A stretch of DNA of 64,000 nucleotides, from positions 124,001-188,000 of the forward strand of contig CAMFLR010000009.1 of NCBI GenBank assembly GCA_945957605.1. The letters are read 5' to 3'. The notes under the pieces were generated by a model. The model saw nothing but the letters and a program-made list of their open reading frames with translations, was not told where the DNA came from and made no database searches. Every line of letters starts with the position of its first letter. The first letter of the stretch is position 1. The position numbers and the translations under genes are program-made. Below are positions 1 to 15,000 of this stretch, one piece after another. The DNA is from an uncultured Isosphaeraceae bacterium (GTDB taxonomy: Bacteria > Planctomycetota > Planctomycetia > Isosphaerales > Isosphaeraceae).

Positions 1-1
1 C

Positions 2-3000
2 TCGCAAAATCAGGCGACTTCCGGAGGTGGCGGACTCTATAGCAACAGTGTCGTAGATATCAGCACGTCGACGTTTGATAACAACTCCACGTCCGGATCC
101 GGCGGCGCCGCATTCAATCAGGGCGGAGTCCTTGATTTCTCGAACAGTACGATCTACCACAACTCCGCCTTCACTGGCGGCGGTATTCTCAGTACCGTCA
201 CCAGCTCTCTATTTCTGCTCGACGCGACGGTTGCATCGAACAGTGCGCAAGTCGAGGGCAGCGGGATTCTGAACTTCGGGCTAGCGGCTTTATCCAACAC
301 TATCGTCGCCGGCAACTCGCCCACCATGACCCCGAATTCGACTGACCTTGACGGGTCATTCGACGCGGCCCACTCATTCAACAACCTTATCGGGGACGCC
401 AACAGCTCGGGCGGTTTACTTGCCGCAAACGGCAACCTGATCGGCGTTAATCCTGGATTTGGTGCCTTCGGCTATTACGGCGGACAGACTTCGACACTCC
501 GCCTCGCTACCGGCAGCGCGGCGATAAACGCCGGCAATCCGAACTTTGCACTACCTACGGATCAACGTGGTGTTGCGCGTTTCGGCAACACCGACATCGG
601 CGCGTTTGAATCCTCGGCCTATTTGGTCAAGTTCGTCGGACTTTCATATCCCACCCTCGAGGTTGGCACGGCATCAACCGTCCTCACAGGACAAGCGATC
701 GACCCCACCTCTCGCTCGACAGTTCACGGCTCGGTGCAGATCTCCCTGGGCAATATCTCGGTTACTGTGCCCATCGACCCCGTAACCGGCACGTTTTCGG
801 CCGTCTTCCCCACTTCATCGCTGGCGATCAATCCCTCAGGCTACACGGTCGCGTATCACTACCTAGGCGTGGTTCCCCCTGGCGGTGCGATCGATGCTGT
901 CAGCACGATCAAAGTTCTCGGCGGCCTCGACCACTTCGTCATCACCGGACTACCGGCTTCGGTGAACGCCGGCGCGATCACGACGATTCTCGTTCAGGCA
1001 GTCGACTCGCTGGGCGATGTGCTTCCGTCCTACACCGGGACAGTGGGCATCGGCATATCTGATCCGCGCGGGACCGTCCCACTAAGCTACACCTTCAACG
1101 CGGGCGATGCGGGCGCTCACTCGTTCGATGTGGTGTTCAGAACGGCGGGTTTTCAGGTCCTTGCAGTCTCGGACTCGTCACGCCTGGTCTTCACGACCCA
1201 AAGCACAACCGTAGTCCCGCTGCAGGCCACCCAGTTCGTCGTGAGCGGGTTGCCTGCAAACACCGTGGCCGGATATCCGGTGAGTTTTACCGTTTCGGCC
1301 GAGGACAAATACGGCAACATCGTACCGTCGTACGCTGGTACCGTTCACTTCACCAGCTCTGATGCCAATGCGGTTCTACCACCCGATGTGACGTTCGACG
1401 GGTCGACCGGAGTCATCACCGAAACCGGCGCATTGACGTTCAACTCGGTCGGTCCGGAAAACATCGTCGCTCACGACAAGGCGAATCTTATTCCCGCAGG
1501 CGCGGAACCAACGCAAGTCGTTGCCGCCACTCCTGGCCTGACCGATTTCCTTCAATCCCGAATTCTTTACATCATCGGCGGCGCATTTTCTCCCGACGTA
1601 ACGGTCCGAATCGCCCCGCAAGATCACACCCAGTACGACGTTGTCTTGTTCACCAGCGAGGCGCCCGATCGCTATGCGCGCTCGTCGTTCGACAAGGTTG
1701 TCGTGCTGGGTAAAGTCGGCAACTTTACGCTCCGCATCGATGCGACGAACGGCAGCCCGGTGCCGGTCGACGGCATCGACTTCACAGGCGATCCCGCGGC
1801 ACAAAACACGCTCGTCGGCCCGAACCTGAACAACACGTGGACGATCACCGGCCACAACTCGGGCGAACTTGATGATCCGATCACGTTTACCAACGTTCAG
1901 AATCTGACGGGTGGAAACGTCGGCGACCTGTTCACGTTCGTCGGCGCGGGTGCTGTCAGTGGTGTGATTCACGGTGGAACCGGCCCGACGATTCTGCGGA
2001 ACGACGGCGGTACGCTCAACCTGACGAACAACGTCATCACGGCCGGCGGTAACCTGACGATCATGGGAGCGTCGGTCGTCATCGGCAATCTCGTGACCAT
2101 TTCGACCACCCAGCGCGATGCTGTTACGCACGAAACGATCGGTAACTCAGGAAATATTAGCATTTATTCACCGTCGTATCCGGTGGTGCTCGACCCCGTC
2201 CTGGGCTTCATCGTCAAGACAACCGGCGCTCAAACTTCCCCCACGTCGAACATCGCTGCCTCGATTACGATCAACTCGAAAAGCTCGTTGCTGGCGGACG
2301 TCGACGAGAACAGCGAATTCGAAGCCGGCGACGTGGTGCTCGAAGTCAAGGATTCTTCGCTGAGACAGGCGACCGTGCTTTCGCCGATCGGCGTCAACAA
2401 CCTGAGCGCGACGATCAATGTCACCGGCGCTACGATTCGCGGCGGCGAAGTTGAGATCAACACAGAAGCGGTTGTCGAAGAAGTCTATGAGAACTGGGGA
2501 GACTACTCCGACAAGATCGGCGAAACGCTGTTCGGCATGCTCAATCAGATTCCCGGTCTGGCGATTAGCGCTTTGACGGGAATTTCCGGGCAGGTCATCG
2601 TTCGCCAGTCGACCGCGACGATCGCGCTGACTTCGTCGGAAATCTTCGCCAGCGGCGCGGTGAACGTGGGATCGACCGCGAGCACGAACTCTTCGTTCCA
2701 CACGGTTTCGGTCAACGGGACTCTCGCAGGAGCCGCTGGTTCGCCGTTTGCCGTTTCCATCGGCTATGGCGAGGGGCATTCCAACGCCACGACAACGCTC
2801 ACCGGCACGACGATCGAAGCCGAAGAATCGGTGAACGTCACCTCTTCGGCCACAACCGAAGCGGCCACCAAGTCGCGCACATCGTCGAACATCATCGCCG
2901 GTCTCGTCGACCCGAATTCGGCCGCCATCGCCGTGGCCGTGGCGAACACGAGCGAAACGTCTCACGTCTCGGTGTCGAGCAATTCGAGCATCACGTCGAC

Positions 3001-6000
3001 GCATGGAAGCATTAGCACCGATGCGACGGGCGAAGTGACCAACTTTGCCTGGGCGCAGCCGACCGTTTTGAAGGACGGCACGGTTGCTCTTGGCGTCGCC
3101 ATTGACTACGACACCGCCGACATCAAGACGCAGATCGACGGCACGCTCGACGCCGCCGGCGGCGTGATCAACGCGTTCAACGCCGACCCGACTGCAGGCC
3201 AGATCGATTATTCGACCGACACGATCGAGATCCCCAATAGCGGATTCGAAGACGGGGCGACCGTCACCTATTCGAACGGCGGCGGCCCCGATATCGGCGG
3301 TCTTACAGACGGCCAGACCTACTACGTTCAGGTTGTCGACGCGAATCACATCCGACTCGCAAACGCAGCGACGCTCAAGCTCAGCTACGTTCGGCCGCCG
3401 CAATATGCCGCGGGCGCAACGGTCCAGCAGTCGCTGGGTATCCTGGCCAAGATCGACTTCGATGCCTCAGCCGTCAACACGAGCACGTCGCAAATTACCT
3501 TTGCGAATCCGCATGGGCTGAAAGATGGCCAGGCGGTGACTTATTACGGCACGACGAGCGTACAAGACGCGAATGGGAATCAACTCAACTCGGGCGTCGT
3601 TCCACTCGTTCAAGGGCAAACATATTACGTCAAGTATATCAGTCCGACGGTCATTCAGTTGTCGGCGACGCCGGGTGGTGCGCCGATCCAACTGACGGGC
3701 GCGGGTGTTGGCACTCATTCACTGTTGTATCAGGATCAGAGCAAAACCCAAGACTTCGATCCCGAAGACGCGGTCAACGAAGAGTCGAACACAATCACAT
3801 TTACGTCGCCGCATGGTTTCCAGACCGGCGATGCCGTGGTGTATCACACCGACCCGAACCTTACCGTTTCGGGATCGGTGACCGACGATCGATCGAACGG
3901 AACTCTGGACTTCGCCAACGATCCCGATCCGGCCATCGATGGTCTGATTGACGGCTGGGTTTACTACGTCGTTAAGGTTGACGATCACACGATCCGATTG
4001 ACGAGCAGCAAGGAAGACGCGCTTGCCGCCGAGGCGATTGACTTGACGCAGGCATCCGGCAGCGGAGCGGCGCTTGGCGCCGAGCACTCGCTGTCGGCAA
4101 CAGGTACAGTCGACGGAATCTCAATTCATGCCGGCCTGGAAGCGACCAACATCATCACCGCTTCGAGCGAGGTCTCGAAAGACCCGCTATCGCTTGCAAG
4201 CTTCCTCACCGATGCGTCGGTCAACACCGATACGTTAATCGGTGGTGCCGCAGCGCTCGGTCAAATCGGCTTGCAATCGCTCGCCGGATTCGTCAGCTCG
4301 ATTCTTCCTGGTGGCGGTGGAGCGGTCTCGGTTCCCAAAACGCCCGCCGGTCAAGCCGGGGCCGGCGCGGGCGCAGTCGCGATCAATTACTTCAACCACG
4401 CCGTCGAAGCAATTGTCGGTTCGACGGCCCGCATCATGTCAAGCCGATCGATCGAGGTCGCGGCTGATATCGAAGAGTATTCGCAGATTTACTCGACGGC
4501 CGGTGCATCGAAGCCCAGCCTCGATAAGTCGGTGGTGGTCGCCTCGGCGGCTGTCGGCATCGGCATTTACAACAACACCGCCAAGGCCACGGTGGCGAAT
4601 GCAGCCCGGCTCGACGCCAACGATGAAATCTCCGTGACCTCGGCCATCGATTATCCCTTCCTGATCGCCAGCCCGGTTGAAGCGATCAACCCCGCCGATT
4701 ACCTCAAAGCGACCGGACCCGACGGCTGGGCTTACTTCAACGACGGCACGCTCGGCCTTGCATCGAATTTGTTCAACACGTTCGTGCAGACAGAGGCGAG
4801 CGATGGCTCGGCGACAATCGGCGGATCATTCGCCTTCAACCGCTATAACAACGACTCGGAAGCGACGATCGGCGCAGACGCACAGGTCAATGAAGCCAGG
4901 ACAGACCCACGCTATCACCAGGGAGTTCAGAGCGTTTCGGTCGCAGCCGATACCGACATGAATTTGATTCAAGTCGTCGGCGTCGGCGGATTGAGCTTCA
5001 ATCTCGACGGTCTGGCCGACTCGAAGGAAAGCATCGGCGAGGCCATCGAGAAGAAACTGGGTACGAAGGACAAGATCCTGGCGGGAGCCAAGAGCCTCGT
5101 CAATCCCTTCGGCGCAGAGGAAGGCGAAGGCGGAATCGGGGCATCGTTCCTGATTCAAGATATCCACAACACGACCGACGCCTCGATTCAGGCCAATGCC
5201 AAGGTGAGCGCCAGCAGCGCTGATGGTGTGGATGGCGACCCGGAGATTTCCGTCGAAGCGAACACGCACGGATTCAACTTCGCGTTTGGCCAGTCCGGCT
5301 CCTCGGGCGATTCTTTCGGCGTCGCGGGGACGTTCGTCGTCGCGAACCTCGACAATACGACTCACGCACATATGGATACTGGTACAACGATCGACCAGGC
5401 CGGTGCCGTGACTGTCTCCGCGACGGATGATTCGACGCAGATCGGCCTGACCGGCGGAGTGACATCGTCCGACAACGTGGGGATTGGACTTTCCTTCGGA
5501 TTGAACATCATTTCTCGTGATACGCAGGCCTTCATTGGTGCTGGTATCGACCCGGCGACCGGCGAGCCGCTGCCTTCAGGCAACGGGGAGTCATATATCA
5601 ATGCCGAAGGGCCGGTCACGGTCGAGGCATTGACAGACGGTGCGATCTGGACCGCTTCGCTCGCCGCCACAGCAGTAACCGCCGGCCCGAACCCTGCGCA
5701 GCCGCCGCCGACCATCGGTAACAATGCCCTCGCCGCCCCGCCCAATGCCCAGGCGAACTTAACGGCTCGGCTCCTTCAATTGCTTCAGATTCCCGGCTTC
5801 GTGCCTGGCCTGACAAGTCCGCTCGCGACGTTGTTCGGGATTGGTTCCGGCGCGACGCAGCCGACGGTCAGCATCTCGGCTGCTGGCGATGTGTCGATTA
5901 ACCTGAGCACGAAAGAGAACACCTTCGCGTTCATCAACGATACCGGCAAAGTGATGTCCGAAGGGGCAGTGACAGTCCATGCCGAGGCCGATACGGCAAT

Positions 6001-9000
6001 CTGGTCGCTTGCAGGGGCGGTCGCGATTCAGACGAGCGAAGACGTCGGTAGGAAGTCAGTTGGTGTTGCCGGGTCGATCAGCGTCAATGTGATGCAGGCC
6101 GACACGCGGGCATTCGTGTCTGCGGCGACAATCGACGGCCTTTCCATCGATATTTCCGCGGAGCGCGACGGCGGAATTCGAGCGCTAACTGCCGGCGGTG
6201 CCGGTCTGCCGTCGCCCTATTCAGGAACCGCTGTCGCCGGCTCGGTGTCCGCGAATGTCGGGCTCTACTCGGTGACTGCTTACGCTTCCGGGGCACGCCT
6301 CAACGCTCAAGACGATTTATCCGTGACCGCAACCGATCAATCGACCATCTGGTCGATTGCCGGCGCTGCCGCTTATGGCGGCGATGGCGGATATGGAGCC
6401 GCGTTCGCAATCAATTTGCTCGGTCTTCCCGATCAGCCAGACTCCACGAGTGCTTACATCGAGAATTCGACGATCTCCCTCGAGCACGGAACGCTCGAGG
6501 TTGCGGCAAGGGACCAAAACTCCTCGGTCGATCCCCGCATTGTCGCAGTTACCGCCGCCTTCGCCGCCTCCGACACGGCAGAAGATTCGGTTGGCGCCGG
6601 AATGGTTTCGGTGAATATCATCGCGAGCCAAACCACTGCGAACATTACAGGGTCAACCATCCTTCAACCGGCCGCCGCAACCGGTACAGCGTCCGTCGAT
6701 GTGATTGCGGCCGACACGTCGGGAATCATCTCGGTGGGCGGAGCCATCGGCATCGCTGTCTTCCAGTCGACAATTCCTGGAAACCGAGTGATCGGCGCAG
6801 CGATTGGCTACAACGAGATCAACAATCAGATCAGCGCCTTCATCGACGGCGGGTCACTGAACATCAAGGGTGATCTCTTCGTAACCGCGACCTCGAACGC
6901 GACGATTTCCGGTACGGCTGTGGGGGCGGGGCTGAGTGGCTCTGCCAGCGGATTCGCCGGGTCGAGCACGGCGAACCTGATCAAGAACACAATCGATGCT
7001 CACATCTCGGACGCCCTAGACACCAATCCTTACGCGATCCAGGTTGGCGGTACGGTCGTGGTGTCTGCGACCGACACCTCGGTCGTCGTCGGCATTGCGG
7101 GCGCAGTGGCTGTCTCGCTGAATCAGAATGCAGCGGGCGCGTCGGTCGTCTACGACCTGATCCAGAACACGATCTTCGCGAATATCAGCAACAGTACGGT
7201 GAACGCAACTGGATCAATCTATGTTGTGGCCGCATCGTCGCCGACTGTCGTCGGCCTCGCGCTGGGAGTTGCGGGCTCCGAGAAATTCTCGATCGGTGGT
7301 TCGGTCGTCGTCAACTCGATCGCGAACACCGTTGATGCCCACGTCGGCGATGGTTCGACGGTGCACGCACACGGCAACATCAACATCAGTGCATCGCAGT
7401 CGGCGTCGATGGTTTCGGTCGCGGGCGCGTTTGCAGCCGCGGTTCAGCAAGGTGCCATCGGCGCCGCGATCTCCTACAACTACATCGGCGCCGCATACAA
7501 CCCCGCCAACCCAGTCGCTTACGACGAGGGTGCCTCGTCCACGAACTCGATTACGGCTTATATCAATGCCTCGACGGTAACGACCGACGGTTCCCTTAGT
7601 CTTAGCGGTGGTTTGACCAAGCCTACATTGCCGTCGGCCGCGTCCGATGTCACATCGACGCGTGAACTTGGTTTCAATCCCACAACCGACATCGACACAA
7701 GCACCAACACGATCACATTCGCTTCGCCGCACGAACTGCAAAACGGCCAGCCGATCATTTATCACCCCGGCACAAGTGGTGTTGGCCTGGGTTACAAGAC
7801 CGTGCAGGGCTCGGATGGTTCGGACAGCGTTACCGAGATGAAAGATGGCGATACGTTCTACGTGATTGTCATAAGTCCGACGCAGATTCAGTTCTCGCTC
7901 AAGCCCCCTTCGGAAGACGATCCGCATCCCGCGCCCCTGATGCTCAGCACCACCGGCGTCACCGATACGAACCCGACGTTCAGCGTCCCGCAGCTCAATT
8001 TGATGACAGAGCCTGCGAACGTCTTCAATCCCGCAACCGACGTCTCCTCAGGTGCGATTCAGTTCGCGAACGCGCCTCAACTGGCGACCGGCGATGCCGT
8101 GATCTACCACACCGGCGCGTCGTCCGACACGCCGATCGGCTACATCTACAACGGCTCGACCGTCCGGCTGCGCGACGGCGGCACGTATTACGCGATCGTC
8201 GATCCGGCCAATCACAATATTGTTCGACTGGCGATTTCGTACGACGATGCGATGGCCAACAAGCCGCTCTCGCTCACGGTCGGTGGCGCGACCGGCAGTG
8301 AACATTCCATTTCGGCGACGATCGCGGTTCCCGTTCCCGCTCCGCTGAATTCGCAAATCATCAGCGTGAGCGTCGCCGGCGCTGTATCCGTCAGCATGGC
8401 ATCCTATGGCGATATCGCCGCATCGCTCTCGCTCAACTTCATTCGCAACGATGTTGACGTCGCGATCAAGAATCTGTCAGCGACGCAGACGGTTACGGCC
8501 GCGGCCGACCTGACGATGACGGCCAACGATGTATCGCAGATCATCGCCATCGGCGGTGGAGTCGCAATCACACTCGGCGGTGCCGGCGTCGGCGCGTCGG
8601 TTGCGTACAACGACATCACGAATTCGATCGTCAGCCGGATCGGCTCCTCCTGGGTCGCAGGCACTTCGGGTTTGCCCGAAACCGTCGCAGCCGCCGACGC
8701 CAATGCCGGAACGATCAAGGCCGACACGATCAATGTGACTGCCACCGAAAACGCGACCATTATCGATGTCGCAATCGCAGGCGCGGGGGCCTCGCTTTTC
8801 GCCCTCGGCGGTTCGGTCGCTGTGAATCGAATCAGCAACCACGTCGATGCACATGTCGGCAATAGCGCATCCGTGATCGGCACGACATCGGCCACCTTCA
8901 GCGCCAGCGACACACCAACAATCGTCGTTGTGGCGGGCGGATTTAGCGGCGCAGAGACGATCGCGGCGGGTGCGGCGGTCGCGTACAACGAGATCAGCGA

Positions 9001-12000
9001 CACAGTGCTCGCATTCTCAGATACTTCGGCAGTGAGCGCTCCATCGGGCAACGTCGCGTTCAACTCGACGCTCATGGCCAGCATTGTGAGCGTCACGCTT
9101 GGCATTGCCGTTGCGGGAACTGGCGCGGTCGCGGCCAATGCGGCGGGTAACGTTCTGGGCAGTCTGGTCGAAGCCTACATCGCGCACTCCAACATCAGCG
9201 CGGGAGATAACGTTACCGTTGCGGCAAGCACGAACAATGCCATCACCGACTTCGGCGGCAGCCTGGGAGCGGCCGGTGGGCTGGGCGTGGGCGGCAGCAT
9301 TCTGGTCAACAAGGTCAACGACACGACCCACGCTTTTGTGACGGCGTCAAACGTTCACGCGAAGGGCTCGGGTGCAACGACCGGCGTGAAGCAATGGTCG
9401 CTGCTCGACTCCAGCGGCAACGTTGACACGTCTGATAGCAGTTCGACGCAGCAAATCAACGGTTTGGCAGTGGTTGCATCGAGCAATGAAAATGTTACTC
9501 AAGGTGCGGCGTCGGTGGGGATCGGCGTTGATGGATTTGGAATCGGTCTCAACGTCCTGATCAACCTCGTCGGCGATACAACGCTCGCCTACATCGACAA
9601 TTCGCAGATCAACGACCAGGCAAATGTCGGTGGCGCGGTGATCGTTCGAGCCCACCAGTCGACCTCGGTGCACAACGGCAGCGGCGCAGCGGGCCTGGGC
9701 ACCGCCGCTGGTTTCGCCGCTGGTACAAATGTTGACGTCATTACGAATACGACCCGTGCGTACATCGCCAATTCCGACCCCGCAACGGCTGGCAATACAG
9801 GCAAGCGTACGTCGGTTTTCGCCGGGCCAGGCGGCGTTGATGTCACTGCGTCGAGCCGCGAAGACGTGCTCGAAGTGGCTGTAAGCGTGGGTATCGGTGG
9901 GGCTGCGGGTATTGCGGGTGCCGCGTCCGGAGTGAGCCTGGGATCGACGACGAACGCGTACATTGCCGATGCGAATGTCAATTCCGGTGGCGGCGTCAAC
10001 GTCCAGGCGAACAATGCGGCAACCGTCAATTTCTACGACGGCAGCATCAACGGTAGCCTGATCGTCGGGATTGGTGCGTCGGTCGCGGTGGGGATCGACA
10101 ACGATAAAACGACCGCCTCAATCGACAGCGCGAAGATTATATCGAGCGGCGACACGACGGTTCGCGCCGATTCGGCCGAGACGTTTGCATCGCTCGTCGG
10201 CACCGGAGGTCTTGGCGGAATCGTGGCCATTGAAGGCGCGATCGCCGTGATGTTGCTGACACCGACGACGCAGGCTTATATCGACAATAAAGGGATCTCG
10301 GGCCTTAATTCAGATATCAACGCAACCAACGGCTCTCTGCTCGTTCACGCCCACGATACACCAACCATATCCGATGGCGTCGGCAGTATCGCAGGCGGGG
10401 GAATCGGTTTCGGCGCCTCGATTGACGTGATTACGCTTGCTCCCACGGTCGGCGCTTTTATCGGCACGAACACGAAAGCCACTGCCGGGCTGGGCGTGAC
10501 CGTGGAAGCGATGGCATCGCCCTCCGTCAGCTCAACCGTCGTGGCGTTCGCGCTCGGCGCAGGTTCGGGCGATGGTGCGATCGCCATCTTCAACATGGGT
10601 GTCAACGGCGCGATTTCGATCAACGACAACGGCACCCAAACAACGACGGCCAACGTCCAGGGCTCGGTTAACGACACGCTGTCCCCGAACACGACAGGTG
10701 CTTATAACAGCAGCTCATCCGCCGACCCGAACGTGTCGAACCAGCAAACGAGCAGTATCGCCACGAACCTTGGCACTTCGGCTAGCAGTAAGTCAGTACA
10801 GATTTCGTTCGCCGGCAATTCGCAGGTTCAAGGAAGCACGCTGGCTTACATTGACGCAGGTGCGAATGTCACGGCGAAGAACGGCGGGATCACCGTCAAG
10901 GCAACGAATACACCCTCGGGCAACACCACCTATTCTGGTCTGACTGGCGGCGTGGCGATTGGCACCTTGGGCAGCATCGGCGCATCGGTCACGCAGGCCA
11001 AGTTCAATAACGAAACCAACGCCTACATCGCCGCGACTGCAACGGTTTCCGCGACGGGGACCATCGAGGTTCAAGCGGGCTACACGAATGTTTCGCAGGT
11101 GAACGCCTTCGGCGGCCAGGGCGGCGGAATCTTTGCAGCTGGCGCGGAAATCGCGATCTTCGCCGACACAAGCGTGCAGGCCGCGCATATCGACGGCAGC
11201 GTGACAAAGGCCGGAGCGATTTCGATCGAATCGGTGGGAAACCAGAAGATTAGCGGTCAGGCGAAGGGGCTGCAGGCGGGCGGCGTCGCAGTGGGTGCTG
11301 CGGTTGCATCGGGTGATATCGAAAGCCAAACTCTGGCCTACCTCGCGCCCGGAGCTCAGATCGATCAAGCCGCCACGGGCTCGGTCGGGTCGCTATCGAT
11401 CAACGCGAGTTCCTCGACGCTTGGCTCGCTCGACGTATTGGCCACGACGGTTGGCTTCCTCGGCGGCGGTGGCGGCGCAAATCCATCGATCACTGTGAAG
11501 CCGACGACCAAGGCGTATGTTGGCTCGGGCAACACTGTGAATGTTAGCGGCAATATCTCGATTCAAGCCTCCGCACCTCTTGCGGAAGCTGATGGAATCG
11601 CCCAGGCGGTGAGCATTGGGGCGGTGGGCATCAGCGCCGCCAAGATCGACGCCGTAACAAGTCCCACAGTGCTCAGCTTCATCGACAAAAACGCCAACAT
11701 CAAAGCAGGCGGCGATGTACTCATTCACTCCGAAACGACCGCTGGCCAGCAAGCTGCGAACACGAGCGACGAGTTCAAACCCACCGATGTCGATACCGGT
11801 ACGAGCACCGTTAATGTTTCGCTTTCCCTGAACAACGGCGCGACGGTTGTTTACGACCCTGAAGGAAACACGGGTATCGGCGGCCTCCAGCCGTACAGCC
11901 AAACGATCAATAGTGTGACCTTCTCCCCCGGGGCCACCGGCGGGACAATCACCCGAAACGATGGGATCGGGTGGTTGTCCGCCGGTTTTCGAGTCGGTCA

Positions 12001-15000
12001 ACTCATCGAGTTCACCACGACCGATCCGAAAGACCCGAACAACTCCGTTTACACGATTCAGTCAATCAACGGCACCAGCCTCACGGTCACGGCCGCTCAG
12101 CCGCTCAAAGGTGAAACGATCGGCGGAAGCGTCCAGATCGACCGCTCGTACAGCGTGCTGAATCCTTCAGTCGCGCTCACGAACCTCGCCTTCTCCACCG
12201 CAGGAAACACAGTCACGCGGTCCGACGCGGGAAGCTGGACGACCGATGGATTTGTCGCCGGTAGCAAGGTGACAATCGGTGGCGCCGGTAGCGACTCGGG
12301 CGTTTATACGATTCAGAGCGTGAGCTCCAATGGAAAGACGCTCACACTCGCCTCCACCACTCCGCTCGCAGCAACGCAAACGATCAGCGGGCAGGTCACA
12401 CTCACATTGTCGGGTGCGATCCGCTTCGGCGCGTCGTTCGACGCCGCGACCAACATTGATCTCGCGACCAACACGATCACCTTTGCGACGCCGACAACCT
12501 TCGAAACCGGCGACATCGTTAAGTACGACAATGGCGGTACCGCGGCAGTTGGCGGCCTCATCCCGAATACGCCGTACTACGTCACAAAGGTCGGCCCGAA
12601 CTCCATTCGCCTGTCGCTCGTTTCTACTCCCACGTCGATCAACTTCAACCCCGGCGCGGTTTCCTCGACGAACCACACCATCACGCTTCCAGGCCTCGCC
12701 GATGGCGATATCGTTACCTACAACGCGCCGGCACCAGTGACGTTCAATTCGTCGTCGATCAACATTTCTGACGTGAACGATCAACCACAGACCGACGCGA
12801 ACGGCAAGATCGTTACGAACGCGACGGCCTACAACATTTACTTGCCCAACAATTCGTTCAACGACGGGGATGCCGTCGTCTACAACCCGGCGAATGGCTC
12901 GCCAACAATTGGCAACCTGGTCGCCGGCACGACGTATTTCGTCGTCAAGCAGGGTCCAAACTTCATCCAGCTCAAAAACTCAGGCGGGTCGATCGTTCAG
13001 ATTTCCGTTGCCGCAAACGCTGCGAGCTCGCAAACGTTGATCAAGACGAGCGACCTGCCGATTGGCGGTCTGGTCGATGGCCACGTTTACAAAGTTCATG
13101 TGCTCAACGGTAATACGTTTGAACTGCTTGACCCCAAGACGCTCGCCGTCATTTCTCTCGACGCCACAGGACTAGACGGCTCGGCGACACACTCGCTGAC
13201 TGTGAACGACGTCGTGCTCGTTCCATCTTCGGGTACGCAGAGCCTGTACATCAGCCTGACATCGCAACCATCCGGCAATGGCCGCCTGCTCGGGCCCGGC
13301 GGAGTTTCACTGCTGCTGACATCTCCGGTAACCGGTTCGGGAACGTCCTCGGTTTCGGCCACAGGCGGCGGAGCCGGTTTGCTTTCGGTCAACGTGCCGA
13401 CGGCGACGCTTACGATTGCACCGGTGATTCAATCCTACAACGCAGCGACTTCACTTCAGGCGCACAACGTGACGATCACCGCCGCATCGACGGTGAACGG
13501 CACCGCCTACGCGTCGAGCGGCGGCGCTGGTTTTGTGCAGGTGGGCTCGGCCCACGCGACCCTGATTCAGAACGTGACAACCAATGCCTTTGTGGGCCTG
13601 CCCGACGGCACCGCGATCGGTACAAGCGTGATAGCCAGCGGCGATTTCACGATGGGCGCAACGTCCGACCTGAAATCGAGCGTGACAACGTCCGCCAACT
13701 CCGGAGCGGCCGTTGGCGGTGCGATCGCCGATAGTTCCGATCAGGTCAGCTACAACACGAAGTCGACGGTCGGCAGCGGCGCAGTTGTAAACGCAACTGG
13801 CAACGTGCGATTCACGACCGACACCAAAACCACAGCATCCACCGACTCGAGTGCCTTTATCATTGGCCTCGGCGTGGGTGCCGATGCTGACTCGGACCCG
13901 AACAACGCCCCTGGCGTGCCGCTCGGCCTGAACCTGGGCGTCAATGGGGCGCCGGTGCTGTCGCAGGTTGAAATCGGCAAGGGAGCATCGGTCACCGGTC
14001 AAACCGTAGCCTTCCAGGCGACCAATTCGGCGATGTCACTGTCGTCGAGTGCTTCAGCCAAGGCCATCAATCCGATCTTGCTCGGCGTCGCATCCGCGTT
14101 TGCGAATGCCCATGTGAATGGCACGCCGACCACGCAAGTCCTGATCGACGGCGACGCCAACACCAAGGTGACAGGCACGCAAGGCGTCGACATTCTCGTC
14201 AATCAAGCGACTCCCGACATCACGCGTAGTCCCTACGCGCTCGCCGTCGCGATCATTCCGCCTCAGGACGGCTCGCCCTCGGGCAATGTCGTCATGGTCG
14301 GTGCGATCAACGCCGGTGCGCTTGCGACGGTCACATCGGGCGTCCGCACGATTGGCACACCGCTCGCGACTGGCGTGCAAGACTCGGCCAGCAAGAACGT
14401 GACGAATCTCGCCCTGAACGTGCAATCGACGACCGGCACGGGGACTGATCTCGATTCCCGCGATTCGACGACCAATACGATCGCATGGGATTCGAACGTC
14501 GTCATCAATTCTGGCGGGCAGAACGCCACACTGACGATCGACCCGAACGGTGTGATTACCCAGGACGACAACGTCACGGTGACGGACGGCAATCAGAATG
14601 TGTTGACGGTCGGCAGCACCGTGCCTGTGGGTTCTGTCGTCAACGCAAGTGCCTCCGCCCAGTTAGCAACAGCCTATTTCTACGTGCCGACCGGCGGCTC
14701 GACCAACACGATTGCGAATAGTGCGAATCCCCTTTTCACTTTCAACGGTGGACTGCAAGGGGTTCATATCACGAACAGTTCCGATCGCCAGTTGAACATC
14801 CAAAACATCGACGTCGCACCAAGAGACCCGGTTTCTGAAGTACGGCTCGATGGACCCAACCTTGCGACCGTGAACAACGCCGTTCCGTTCAATTTCCTGA
14901 TCGGCATCGGCACGGGCGCAGCGATCGTCGACATCGAGAACATCAACCCGGCACAGACGCCGTCGGACATCACGCTCTTCGGCACGATCAATAACCCGAT

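Noticed and set aside
326..328. ATG as the start of the giant gene
   Set aside because: The frame is open and in the same beta-helix repeat style from base 2; the real start is outside the window.
2168..3403. 411-codon minus-strand open frame
   Set aside because: Antisense to the giant gene, arginine-rich and low in hydrophobic structure; a shadow of GC-rich codons.
2580..14100. Possible CRISPR or DNA tandem repeats
   Set aside because: Repeats are at protein level with diverged DNA and no identical spacers-and-repeats pattern.
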